A stretch of 64,000 nt of DNA. It comes from Actibacterium atlanticum (GTDB lineage: Bacteria > Pseudomonadota > Alphaproteobacteria > Rhodobacterales > Rhodobacteraceae). The DNA is taken from positions 186,001-250,000 of the forward strand of contig NZ_AQQY01000002.1 in NCBI RefSeq assembly GCF_000671395.1, written 5' to 3'. Shown piece after piece: positions 53,843 to 64,000 of this stretch. The notes below the pieces were generated by a model. The model was not told the origin of the DNA and did not search any database. It worked only from the letters and a program-made list of their open reading frames with translations. The translations under genes were made by a program, and so were the position numbers. Numbering within the stretch: position 1 is the first letter of the stretch; every line of letters starts with the position of its first letter.

Positions 53843-54610
53843 ATGCATCTGGATGTTCTCGATCTAAGGAACTTTTACTACCGCACCAAGCTTGGGCGGG
53901 TGGCGCAGCGTGCGATCCGTGATCAGGTGCTGCAGTTCTGGCCCGAGGCCAAAGGGCAAACCGTTGCCGGATTCGGCTTTGCGGCGCCTTTGCTACGCCC
54001 CTATCTGAAAGATGCGCGTCGTGTGATCAGCCTGATGCCCGGCCAGCAAGGGGTTATGCCTTGGCCCGCCGGCGCTGAAAATGTCTCGACCTTAGCTGAA
54101 GAGACCCTGTGGCCTTTGCCCAACGGTATGGTCGACAAGCTGGTGATGCTGCACGGGTTGGAAACCAGCGAGCAGCCCGCCCGCGTGCTTGACGAAGCCG
54201 CACGTGTTCTTGGGCCCGGCGGTCGGGTGCTGTTTGTGGTTCCGAACCGGTCCGGCATGTGGGCCCGGCGCGATGCGACCCCGTTTGGGTTTGGGCGACC
54301 CTATTCATTAGGGCAGTTGGAAGGCCTGTTGAAAGCGAACGGATTTCAACCAGAATCGCATCGCGCCGCGCTCTACGCCCCGCCCAGCACCAAGCGATTC
54401 TGGCTGCGCACATCCCCTTTCTGGGAGAAGTTTGGCCGCCAATTGAGCAGTTACTATGCCGGTGGCGTCGTTATGGTTGAGGCTTCAAAGCGGGTTTATC
54501 GCCCTGCAGGGCCCGGATTGACCCAAGCAGTGCGCCGCCCGCTAGAAGTTCTGGAAGGGGTCGCAAAGCCGGGGGCTAAGCCCGCTTTGCGCAATGAATC
54601 CTTACCCTAA
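53843..54610 (+). CDS. Class I SAM-dependent methyltransferase-like protein
   Basis: The 255-residue protein has a methyltransferase type 11 layout: [20 protein letters not shown], then a loose motif I ([14 protein letters not shown]), then [21 protein letters not shown] and [19 protein letters not shown]. Motif I lacks the usual GxGxG run, so SAM binding may be altered or lost. It is found beside gloB in relatives, as I recall, but its substrate is unknown. It ends about 230 bases before the ATP synthase operon and might read through into it. Confidence 0.75.
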   Translation: MHLDVLDLRNFYYRTKLGRVAQRAIRDQVLQFWPEAKGQTVAGFGFAAPLLRPYLKDARRVISLMPGQQGVMPWPAGAENVSTLAEETLWPLPNGMVDKLVMLHGLETSEQPARVLDEAARVLGPGGRVLFVVPNRSGMWARRDATPFGFGRPYSLGQLEGLLKANGFQPESHRAALYAPPSTKRFWLRTSPFWEKFGRQLSSYYAGGVVMVEASKRVYRPAGPGLTQAVRRPLEVLEGVAKPGAKPALRNESLP

Positions 54611-54711
54611 ACTGGACAGGTTGCCGCAGCGCGGAAATGTCCTAACCAACCTGTTAGCGCTGCCCTTTTCATCAAAGCGGGCGGCGCAGTCAAATAATGG
54701 TGTTCAGGCGC

Positions 54712-54740
54712 TTGCTTGGCTTGATTTGCTCTGCTACACC
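54712..54740 (+). promoter_or_regulatory. Candidate promoter of the atp operon
   Basis: TTGCTT (54712-54717) and TACACC (54735-54740) are 17 bases apart. A start near 54747 would leave a leader of about 90 bases before atpH. Both boxes are weak; no other element is obvious in 54611-54838. Confidence 0.35.
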
Positions 54741-54838
54741 CACGCCGATTTCGCCGTTGCGCTGTGTGTAGCGCAAGGCCTGAACTGCCCCGTCGCATTC
54801 GCGGCATCCAAGGGGCCGCAGACATCGAAAGGGTGGAC

Positions 54839-55398
54839 GTGTCCGAACCAGCTTCGATCTCAACCGGCATCGCCGCGCGCTATGCCAAGGCCGTATTTGA
54901 TCTGGCCAATGAAGATAATCAGGTTGCAGCACTTGAGAGTGATCTTGACGCATTGGAGGCCGCCCTGGCTGACAGCGCTGAATTTGACGCTCTGATCACT
55001 TCGCCGGTTTACTCCCGCGAAGAGCAGGCCGCCGCTATTGGCGCCGTCGCCCAGAAAATGGGTCTGTCGGCACTGGTGGCAAATACGCTGGGCCTGATGG
55101 CCAACAAGCGTCGCCTGTTTGTTCTGCCGCAACTGGCCGCCACGCTTCGCGATATGATCGCCGAGCAAAAAGGCGAAGCCACGGCAGAAGTCACCGCCGC
55201 CAAGGCGCTGACCGCTGAGCAACAAGACAAACTTGCCGCGTCGCTGAAAGCCAGCGTTGGCAAAGATGTAAAAGTTAAACTGGCCGTCGATGAAAGTCTC
55301 ATCGGCGGTCTTATCGTCAAAGTGGGCTCGAAGATGATCGACACGTCGATCCGTTCGCAGCTTGCCGCACTCCAGAACACCATGAAAGAGGTCGGATA

Positions 55399-55399
<1 letters not shown>
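54839..55399 (+). CDS. atpH: ATP synthase F1 delta subunit
   Basis: The start is the GTG at 54839 (then [20 protein letters not shown]), matching the usual alphaproteobacterial start; the frame extends upstream without support. The 186-residue delta subunit is helical at the N terminus with [18 protein letters not shown] in the middle and a beta-alpha C-terminal part ([20 protein letters not shown]). It sits on top of the alpha3beta3 ring and links it to the membrane stator. It overlaps atpA by one base (TAATG). Confidence 0.96.
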
Positions 55400-56937
<1,538 letters not shown>

Positions 56938-56960
56938 GGGCGGGGGTAAGGATCGAATAG

Positions 56961-57830
56961 ATGCCTAACCTTAAGGACCTCAAAAATCGGATCGAAAGCG
57001 TCAAGTCGACGCGGAAGATCACGAAAGCGATGCAGATGGTCGCGGCGGCTAAGCTCCGCCGCGCCCAGGAGGCTGCTGAACAGGGTCGTCCGTACGCAGA
57101 TCGCATGAACGCCGTTATGGGTGGTCTTGCAGCGTCGGTGGCCGGTTCGGACAGCGCGCCCAAACTGCTGTCGGGTACCGGCAGCGATCAGGTTCAGCTG
57201 CTGGTCGTCATGACCTCTGAGCGCGGCCTTTGTGGTGGTTTCAACAGCTCGATCGTGAAAATGGCACGCGCCAAGATCGAAGAGCTGAAAGCCGCCGGCA
57301 AGACCGTCAAGATCCTGACCGTTGGCAAGAAGGGCCGCGAACAGCTGAAGCGGGACTACGAAGATCTGTTCGTGGATCACGTGGACCTGAGCGAAGTCAA
57401 AAACGTTGGCTATGTCAACGCACAGGACATCGCCAAAGGCCTGCTGACCCGTTTCAACGACGGCGAGTTCGACGTAGCCACCATCTTCTACAACACCTTC
57501 CAGTCGGTGATCAGTCAGGTCCCGACCGCGAAGCAGATCATTCCCGCTGCCTTTGAAGGCGACGCGGAAGCCTCGACCCTTTACGACTATGAACCGTCGG
57601 AAGAGGAAATCCTGGCCGATCTGCTGCCCCGTGGTGTTGCAACGCAGATCTTCTCTGCACTGCTGGAGAACGGCGCTTCTGAACAGGGTGCCCGGATGAG
57701 CGCGATGGACAACGCAACGCGCAACGCTGGCGACATGATCGACAACCTGACCATTCAGTTCAACCGCTCGCGTCAGGCCGTCATCACCAACGAGCTTATC
57801 GAAATTATTTCGGGCGCCGAGGCGCTCTAA
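56961..57830 (+). CDS. atpG: ATP synthase F1 gamma subunit
   Basis: This 289-residue subunit is the central rotating shaft. It starts with the helix [20 protein letters not shown], which is the gamma hallmark, followed by [18 protein letters not shown], and it ends with the paired helix [20 protein letters not shown] and EIISGAEAL. The [10 protein letters not shown] segment near 90 is also typical. Spacing is 23 bases from atpA and 18 bases to atpD. It couples proton flow in F0, encoded elsewhere, to catalysis. Confidence 0.98.
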   Translation: MPNLKDLKNRIESVKSTRKITKAMQMVAAAKLRRAQEAAEQGRPYADRMNAVMGGLAASVAGSDSAPKLLSGTGSDQVQLLVVMTSERGLCGGFNSSIVKMARAKIEELKAAGKTVKILTVGKKGREQLKRDYEDLFVDHVDLSEVKNVGYVNAQDIAKGLLTRFNDGEFDVATIFYNTFQSVISQVPTAKQIIPAAFEGDAEASTLYDYEPSEEEILADLLPRGVATQIFSALLENGASEQGARMSAMDNATRNAGDMIDNLTIQFNRSRQAVITNELIEIISGAEAL

Positions 57831-59273
<1,443 letters not shown>

Positions 59274-59283
59274 GGAGTGACCC

Positions 59284-59679
59284 ATGGCTGAGACCATGCA
59301 ATTTGATCTGGTGTCGCCCGAGCGGAGCCTTGCTTCGTTCGACGCGACCGAGGTCCAGATCCCGGGCGCCGATGGCGACCTGACGGCGATGCCGGGTCAC
59401 AGCCCGGTCATCACGACGCTGCGCCCCGGTGTTGTGAAGGTTCTGGGCGCCGACGGTGAAAAAGACTTTGTCGTCACCGGCGGTTTTGCCGAGATTACCG
59501 AAAGCACCGTTTCGGTCATTGCTGAGCGCGCTCATGCGGGTGATGTGGTGACCAAGGCTGACCTGGAAGACGTCGTCACCGACGCGAAAGCCGCCGCTGA
59601 GGCCGCCGCCGCAGAAGATAAAGACGCCGCCGCCAAGTTCGTCGCCGATCTGGAGCTGCTGCTGTCAGATATGGCTTAA
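59284..59679 (+). CDS. atpC: ATP synthase F1 epsilon subunit
   Basis: The 131-residue subunit follows atpD by ten bases with AAGGAG before its ATG. The N-terminal beta-sandwich includes [40 protein letters not shown], then [20 protein letters not shown]. The C-terminal helices ([20 protein letters not shown]) are short and alanine-rich, as in Rhodobacteraceae. Epsilon couples gamma to the c-ring and can inhibit ATP hydrolysis. It is the last gene of the operon. Confidence 0.97.
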   Translation: MAETMQFDLVSPERSLASFDATEVQIPGADGDLTAMPGHSPVITTLRPGVVKVLGADGEKDFVVTGGFAEITESTVSVIAERAHAGDVVTKADLEDVVTDAKAAAEAAAAEDKDAAAKFVADLELLLSDMA

Positions 59680-59708
59680 GGGCCTGTCGGACCTCTTACG
59701 ATTTGCGA

Positions 59709-59744
59709 AGGCCCCGCTATCTTGGCGGGGCTTTTGCCTTTTTT
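59709..59744 (+). terminator. atp operon terminator
   Basis: GCCCCGC (59711-59717) and GCGGGGC (59725-59731) form a 7-base stem around TATCTTG, followed by TTTTGCC and TTTTTT. It lies about 30 bases after atpC. Confidence 0.9.
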
Positions 59745-59797
59745 GGACCTAATTCTTGTCGAATTGGCCCGATATTCCTTGGGAGGAGGAGTGAGGG

Positions 59798-60148
59798 ATG
59801 CCAAAGATTGATGCGCGTTTCCTGAATGTCGAGCAGGGCAGCAAAGTGCTGTTTTCTGACTTTGAAAATGACGGCCCTATGTGGTCGGGGCATGGGCCTC
59901 GTGCCACACGCATGCCTGTGCGCTTTTCCCAAAAGTTTCGCACCGCCCCTTTGGTTCAGGTATCGATGACGATGTGGGATATGGATAAGATGACCAACCC
60001 GCGCGCTGACATTTCAGCCGAGCGCATCACCCCCAATGGGTTTGAGATTGTTTTCAAAACCTGGGGCGACACCCGAGTGGCTCGGGTGCGCGCCAGTTGG
60101 TTCGCCCTAGGCGAGCACCCGTACGAGGATGACTGGGAGCTATACTAG
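59798..60148 (+). CDS. H-type lectin-domain protein
   Basis: The 116-residue protein starts at an ATG after GGGAGGAGGAGTG. Most of the chain is one H-type lectin fold: VRFSQKFRTAPLVQVSMTMW, DISAERITPNGFEIVFKTW, and a closing RVRASWFALGEHPY with the tryptophan expected at the end of the domain. The family (PF09458) is best known from Helix pomatia agglutinin, which binds N-acetylgalactosamine. There is no signal peptide, so it may act in the cytoplasm. The sugar ligand is not known. It lies between the atp operon and the convergent prs gene. Confidence 0.85.
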   Translation: MPKIDARFLNVEQGSKVLFSDFENDGPMWSGHGPRATRMPVRFSQKFRTAPLVQVSMTMWDMDKMTNPRADISAERITPNGFEIVFKTWGDTRVARVRASWFALGEHPYEDDWELY

Positions 60149-60155
60149 GCGCCGA

Positions 60156-61178
60156 TCAGTCCTGAATAGAATACAGTCCTTCGTAAATCGGCTCGAGCGT
60201 CTTGGTGTCGAACAGCGACGACACGCTGGTGCCATGCCAGATGTTCAGGATCGCCTGCGCAAACATCGGCGCGGTCGGAACGATCCGGATGTTCGGCGCG
60301 TTCTTGACCTCTTCGGTGGGTTCGATCGAGTCGGTGATCACCAGGCTTTTCATGACAGAATTGGTGATCCGTTCCACGGCGGGGCCCGACATGACCCCGT
60401 GCGAGATATAGGCGTGAACTTCGGTCGCGCCTGCGTCGATCAGCACCTCGGCGGCTTTGCACAGCGTGCCAGCCGTGTCGCACATGTCGTCCACGATGAT
60501 ACAGCGCTTGCCTTCGACATTGCCGATCACGGTCATTTCGGCCACTTCACCTGGCTTTTCACGGCGCTTATCAACGATCGACAAAGGTGCATTGATACGC
60601 TGCGCCAGTTCGCGGGCACGTGCCACGCCGCCCACATCGGGCGAAACAACCATGATGTCATCCATGTTGCCTTTGAAGTGGTGCTTGATATCCAGCGCGA
60701 ACACCGGCGAGGCATAAAGGTTGTCTACCGGCAGGTCGAAAAAGCCCTGAATCTGAGCAGCGTGCAGGTCCATGGTCAATACGCGCTCGATCCCGGCCTC
60801 GGCGATCAGGTTAGCCACAAGTTTGGCGCTGATCGGCGTGCGGGCCTTGGTACGGCGGTCCTGGCGGGCATAGCCAAAGTAGGGGATCACGGCGGTCACT
60901 CGACCGGCCGAGGACCGCTTCATCGCATCGGCGATGATCAGCAGTTCCATCAGGTTGTCATTGGCCGGGCGCGATGTCGGCTGGATGATGAACATGTCTT
61001 CGCCACGGACGTTTTCATAGACCTCGACGAAAATCTCCTGATCGTTAAATCGTTCGACCCGCGCATCGACCAGGCCGATGTTCATGCCGCGGTGCATCGA
61101 CATGCGGCGCGAGACGGCTGTGGCGAAGGGGCGGTTGGCGTTGCCCGAGATCAGTTTGGGTTCGGTGACGGAAGACAT
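60156..61178 (-). CDS. prs: Ribose-phosphate pyrophosphokinase (PRPP synthase)
   Basis: The 340-residue enzyme makes PRPP from ribose 5-phosphate and ATP. It has [20 protein letters not shown] at the start, the ATP region [20 protein letters not shown] near 145, and the PRPP-binding loop [20 protein letters not shown] near 240. PRPP feeds histidine synthesis (hisG in this window), purines and pyrimidines. Length is slightly above the usual 310-320 because of the N terminus. It is convergent with the lectin gene and divergent from the isomerase gene 105 bases away. Confidence 0.97.
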   Translation of the reverse strand: MSSVTEPKLISGNANRPFATAVSRRMSMHRGMNIGLVDARVERFNDQEIFVEVYENVRGEDMFIIQPTSRPANDNLMELLIIADAMKRSSAGRVTAVIPYFGYARQDRRTKARTPISAKLVANLIAEAGIERVLTMDLHAAQIQGFFDLPVDNLYASPVFALDIKHHFKGNMDDIMVVSPDVGGVARARELAQRINAPLSIVDKRREKPGEVAEMTVIGNVEGKRCIIVDDMCDTAGTLCKAAEVLIDAGATEVHAYISHGVMSGPAVERITNSVMKSLVITDSIEPTEEVKNAPNIRIVPTAPMFAQAILNIWHGTSVSSLFDTKTLEPIYEGLYSIQD

Positions 61179-61283
61179 GGCGTGGTCCTGCTATGTGGGT
61201 CCAGATGACAGAATCGTGACGTTGACACCGCTTACCACCCGGTTACCGTCTTGCCAAACCTTGAGCGGTAGGGAGGCTGCGAT

Positions 61284-61880
61284 ATGACGCAAATTGACTA
61301 CTATTTTTCGACCTTTTCCCCCTTCACCTATTTCGCCGGGGACGGTCTGGAGCAAATCGCACAAAAACATGGGTGCCAGATCACCTATAAGCCGCTTGAT
61401 TTGATCGGCTTGTTCGCGCGCACCGGGGGGACACCACCGCCACAACGCCACGAGAACCGGCAGGTCTATCGACTGCAGGAGCTTCGGCGCCTTGCCAAGT
61501 TTTATGACGTGCCGTTGAACGAAAAACCCAAATTCTTTCCGCCCAATGCTGCGCCGTCTTCTTATGCCGTGATTGCTGCGCAGCAGGCCGGCGGCGGAGA
61601 CGTCGGCGCGCTGGTGCAAAGCTTTCTGCGTGCCGTCTGGGCCGAGGATCGCGACATCGCTGACGACGCAGTGGTGCGCGACTGTCTAGCGAAGGCCGGG
61701 TTTGACCCTTCGTTGGCCGACAGTGGGTTGCTTGTCGGGGCGGAGACCTATGCCCGTAATCTGGAAGAAGCAGTCAGCGCCGGTGTTTTTGGCGCGCCGT
61801 TCTATATCGTTGGGGATGAACGATTCTGGGGGCAGGACCGGCTGGAACATTTGGACCTGCACCTGCAGGGCAAGCTTTAG
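61284..61880 (+). CDS. DsbA-family 2-hydroxychromene-2-carboxylate isomerase (kappa-GST type)
   Basis: The 198-residue protein starts QIDYYFSTFSPFTYFAGDGL, where a serine replaces the DsbA CxxC, as in HCCA isomerases and kappa-class GSTs. YKPLDLIGLFARTGG, FFPPNAAPSSYAVIAAQQAG, and the cis-proline region SAGVFGAPFYIVGDERFWGQ follow. Such enzymes use glutathione to isomerise hydroxychromene-carboxylate in naphthalene breakdown, or act as general detoxifiers. No other naphthalene gene is present, so a general glutathione role is more likely. Cytoplasmic. Confidence 0.9.
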   Translation: MTQIDYYFSTFSPFTYFAGDGLEQIAQKHGCQITYKPLDLIGLFARTGGTPPPQRHENRQVYRLQELRRLAKFYDVPLNEKPKFFPPNAAPSSYAVIAAQQAGGGDVGALVQSFLRAVWAEDRDIADDAVVRDCLAKAGFDPSLADSGLLVGAETYARNLEEAVSAGVFGAPFYIVGDERFWGQDRLEHLDLHLQGKL

Positions 61881-61883
61881 CGC

Positions 61884-62357
61884 CTAGATACGGTCGTCAT
61901 CGACGGCGTAATCTTCCCAGTCTTCAACCGGAATCTCCATCTCTCCCACAGTGGCGTGGCGCATGGAGACTCCGGCTTTATGAACGCTGTTCGGATCGCC
62001 GCTGATCAACGGATGCCAATCTTGTAACGGCTTGCCCTGCCACAGCAGGCGATAGGCGCAGGTGCGCGGCATCCAGTAAGCGTTCTGTTCGATGTTCTGG
62101 GGCGTCAGAACCACGCATTCGGGAACGATCTGCTTGCGGATTTCATAGTGCGTACAGCGGCAGGTTTCATCATCCAGCAGCCGACAGGCAACGCGGGTAA
62201 ACACCATCTCGCCGGTGTCGGCGTCTTCCAGTTTGTTCAGGCAACACTTGCCGCAGCCATCACACAAGGCCTCCCATTCGGGCGGGGACATCTTTTGCAG
62301 GGGCACGCGCTCCCAGAACCGGGGGCGCAGCTTGGGGGCTTTGGGCGGTTTGTTCAT
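61884..62357 (-). CDS. YcgN/UPF0260 cysteine-cluster protein
   Basis: The 157-residue protein begins with the conserved block PRFWERVPLQKMSPPEWEAL. The cysteine cluster CDGCGKCCLNKLED follows near 34, with further cysteines at CRLLDDETCRCTHYE and TCAYRLL. UPF0260 proteins are presumed to bind zinc or an iron-sulfur cluster through these residues; function is unknown. There is no signal peptide. It is convergent with the isomerase gene (three bases apart) and sits downstream of ribF on the same strand. Confidence 0.93.
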   Translation of the reverse strand: MNKPPKAPKLRPRFWERVPLQKMSPPEWEALCDGCGKCCLNKLEDADTGEMVFTRVACRLLDDETCRCTHYEIRKQIVPECVVLTPQNIEQNAYWMPRTCAYRLLWQGKPLQDWHPLISGDPNSVHKAGVSMRHATVGEMEIPVEDWEDYAVDDDRI

Positions 62358-62397
62358 GGCTGCGCACCGTAGCGCCCCGGGCAGGACAGGGAAAGGG

Positions 62398-63336
62398 TCA
62401 CAGTGCGCTTAGGATGGATCGGGCGCGCGCACAGTCTTTGCCCATCTGTTCAACCAAGGCATCGACGCTGTCGAAGGTTTGTTCATCGCGCAGATAAGAG
62501 ATCAGTCCGACCGAGACCGGAGTCCCGTAGATATCTCCGTCGAAATCGAACAGGAAGCTTTCACAATTAGGCCTATCAGCGCCAAACATCGGTTTCACGC
62601 CAATGGAAGCGGCGCCGTGGTAGGTGCCCTTGTGCGGGCCCTCAAGGATGTCGACCAGCACGGCATAGACGCCGTAACGCGGCTTGTGCAGCCCCTCCAG
62701 GGATATGTTCGCCGTGGGAAAGCCCAGATGCCGTCCGCGCTGATCCCCTTTGATCACAGGGCCTTCCAGCCGGTGCCAGTGGCCCAACATGGCGGCGGCG
62801 TCTTTGGGGCGGCCATCCGCCAGTGCATTGCGGATCGCGGTTGAAGACACGGTAACGCTGCCTCCGGCTAAAAGCGGCACCAGTGTTACACCAAAACCGA
62901 ACTTCTGGCCGAAGCTTTTCAGATCCTCTGCGCTGCCAGCGCGGGCTTTGCCAAAGCAAAAGTCGGCGCCCACCACCACATGGCTGACACCAAGACCATC
63001 CACCAGCACTTCGCGGACAAAAGCCTCGGGGCTAAGCGCGGCCATCTGCGCGTCAAACGGGAATTGGAACAGCTGATCAATGCCCAGCTTCGCAAGGCGA
63101 TGCTCTTTGGCGCTGGCGTTCATCAGCCGAAATGCGGGGGCGTCGGGCGCGAAAAACTCGCGCGGGTGGGGTTCAAACGTCAGAATGCCCAGTGGCGCTT
63201 TGCGTCGCGTGGCCTCGGCGCGGGTAATCTCGATGACGGTCTGATGGCCCAAATGAACCCCATCAAAATTGCCGATCGCAACGACAGCGCCGCGATCGGA
63301 TTCAGGATGAGTTGTCCAGGTCGTGTATGTCTTCAT
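62398..63336 (-). CDS. ribF: Bifunctional riboflavin kinase / FAD synthetase
   Basis: The 312-residue protein makes FMN and FAD. The N-terminal nucleotidyltransferase domain has AIGNFDGVHLGHQTVI at about 21-36, LTFEPHPREFFAPDAP, and FCFGKARAGSAEDLKSFG. The C-terminal kinase domain starts near 185 with VIKGDQRGRHLGFPTANISL and includes GAASIGVKPMFGADRPNCES. Length is normal. FAD made here would serve XdhA, among others. The start ATG is 30 bases from the MaoC gene's stop, and the two may be co-transcribed. Confidence 0.96.
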   Translation of the reverse strand: MKTYTTWTTHPESDRGAVVAIGNFDGVHLGHQTVIEITRAEATRRKAPLGILTFEPHPREFFAPDAPAFRLMNASAKEHRLAKLGIDQLFQFPFDAQMAALSPEAFVREVLVDGLGVSHVVVGADFCFGKARAGSAEDLKSFGQKFGFGVTLVPLLAGGSVTVSSTAIRNALADGRPKDAAAMLGHWHRLEGPVIKGDQRGRHLGFPTANISLEGLHKPRYGVYAVLVDILEGPHKGTYHGAASIGVKPMFGADRPNCESFLFDFDGDIYGTPVSVGLISYLRDEQTFDSVDALVEQMGKDCARARSILSAL

Positions 63337-63368
63337 GTCATCCCGGTCGTGCCGGGATGGGCACGAAA

Positions 63369-63836
63369 TCAGTCAAGCTTGCGGCTGGGCGCCTGTACTT
63401 TGGCTTCGCCTATCAATACCGGCTTATCGTTCACCGTGCACACACATTCAAGCAGTACACGACGTTTATGATGGTCAATGTCGGTGACTTTAACCTCGGC
63501 CAGCACCGTATCGCCGGGGCGCACGGGGCGAATGAACTTCAGCGTCTGCCCCATGTACACCGTACCGTGGCCGGGCAGCTGTTCGCCGATCACAGCCGAA
63601 ATCAGGCTGGCTGTCAGCATGCCATGGGCAATACGCCCGTGGAACATGCTGTTTTCAGCATAGTCATCGTCCAGGTGCACGGGGTTGCGGTCGGTGGAGA
63701 CATCGGCAAATTTTTCGATGTCTTCGTCCGTGATGACCTTACGCAGATACCGGCTCATACCGATTTCCATGTCTTCGATACAGATTGTACCGCGGGGCAG
63801 ATTATCCAGCATTCTATCGCTCATCGAGTCGCTCAT
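63369..63836 (-). CDS. MaoC-family dehydratase ((R)-specific enoyl hydratase-like)
   Basis: The start is uncertain: methionines at 63851, 63836, 63824 and 63812 are all in frame and none has a good ribosome site. From 63836 the product is 155 residues. The hot-dog fold motif FADVSTDRNPVHLDDDYAEN with SMFHGRIAHGML holds the catalytic aspartate and histidine of MaoC hydratases. SLISAVIGEQLPGHGTVYMG follows. It hydrates enoyl-CoA, or a similar acyl thioester, in the cytoplasm; the physiological chain length is unknown. Confidence 0.88.
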   Translation of the reverse strand: MSDSMSDRMLDNLPRGTICIEDMEIGMSRYLRKVITDEDIEKFADVSTDRNPVHLDDDYAENSMFHGRIAHGMLTASLISAVIGEQLPGHGTVYMGQTLKFIRPVRPGDTVLAEVKVTDIDHHKRRVLLECVCTVNDKPVLIGEAKVQAPSRKLD

Positions 63837-63939
63837 GTTGCGGTGCAGCATAAAGGTGCATGACCATTTATGCAAATGCAAAGGTAATTATAAGACTAAA
63901 TGTGCATATCCGACGCAATTTTCTTGCCGTGCGGTTTCT

Positions 63940-64000
63940 CTACCTCAGTTTCCCGATTGTGTAGCGCGGAGCGATCATTTCCTTGTCCAGAAAGGTCTCC
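63940..64000 (-). CDS. C-terminal end of an unidentified gene
   Basis: Read on the minus strand from the right edge, 19 codons encode ETFLDKEMIAPRYTIGKLR and end in a TAG at 63940-63942. The codon pattern and continuity suggest a real coding end whose body lies outside the window. It is too short to identify. The 100 or so bases between it and the MaoC start are AT-richer and hold TGCAT/ATGCA inverted repeats near 63859-63876. Confidence 0.5.
   Translation of the reverse strand, partial: ETFLDKEMIAPRYTIGKLR

Overview
The window is high-GC, densely packed chromosome from an alphaproteobacterium, almost certainly a Rhodobacteraceae (Roseobacter-group) species. The evidence is the ATP synthase F1 operon in the order atpHAGDC without F0 genes, a short HisG paired with HisZ, a stand-alone B12-dependent ribonucleotide reductase (nrdJ), an RpoH-type sigma factor, DUF1489 and DUF2125 proteins, a Hint-domain protein, and an FnrL-type box (TTGAT-N4-GTCAA). 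Nearly everything is core genome. I see no tRNA, rRNA, CRISPR array, insertion sequence or prophage.

Layout. 1-9.5 kb: end of an alpha/beta hydrolase, YifB/ComM ATPase, a GST with a cysteine-containing tail, rpoH behind a probable ECF11 (RpoE-ChrR) promoter, a ChaN-like protein, coaBC-dut-(membrane-anchored ThiF/MoeB), and an M3 oligopeptidase. 9.5-10.5 kb: one low-GC gene of unknown function set between two convergent core genes, the clearest transfer candidate. 10.6-15.4 kb: CDF transporter, SH3 protein, hydroxyacid dehydrogenase, DUF937 protein, then a divergent AhpD-like/CBS pair whose shared promoter region holds two FNR-type boxes. 15.4-24.6 kb: one seven-gene minus-strand operon (xdhA-xdhB-xdhC-ABC ATPase-two permeases-BMP binding protein) that joins purine-type uptake to xanthine oxidation. 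It has a perfect palindrome over its probable -35. 24.8-37.9 kb: a diiron hydroxylase, dnaE, slyX, hisS-hisZ-hisG, DUF1489, nrdJ, an RNA methyltransferase and an LpxR-like protein. 38-42.1 kb: Hint protein, rpsD with a structured leader, a secreted protein of unknown function flanked by two near-identical terminators, then a candidate 6S RNA before a UPF0114 membrane protein.

42.2-50.5 kb: hisC-tyrC-extensin, DUF2125, ChaC, and a MotA/MotB-like pair whose B partner has a very long coiled coil before its OmpA domain, facing an M23 peptidase. This pair is the best candidate here for an undescribed molecular machine. 50.5-64 kb: clpA, gloB, a methyltransferase, the ATP synthase operon, an H-type lectin-domain protein, prs, an HCCA isomerase, a YcgN-family protein, ribF, a MaoC dehydratase and the tail of one more gene.

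Two architectural habits stand out. Same-strand operons are tightly coupled (ATGA, GTGA and TGATG junctions). Four convergent pairs share one stop tetranucleotide (CTAG, CTAA, TTAA or CTAG), so the genes end on top of each other with no room for a terminator.
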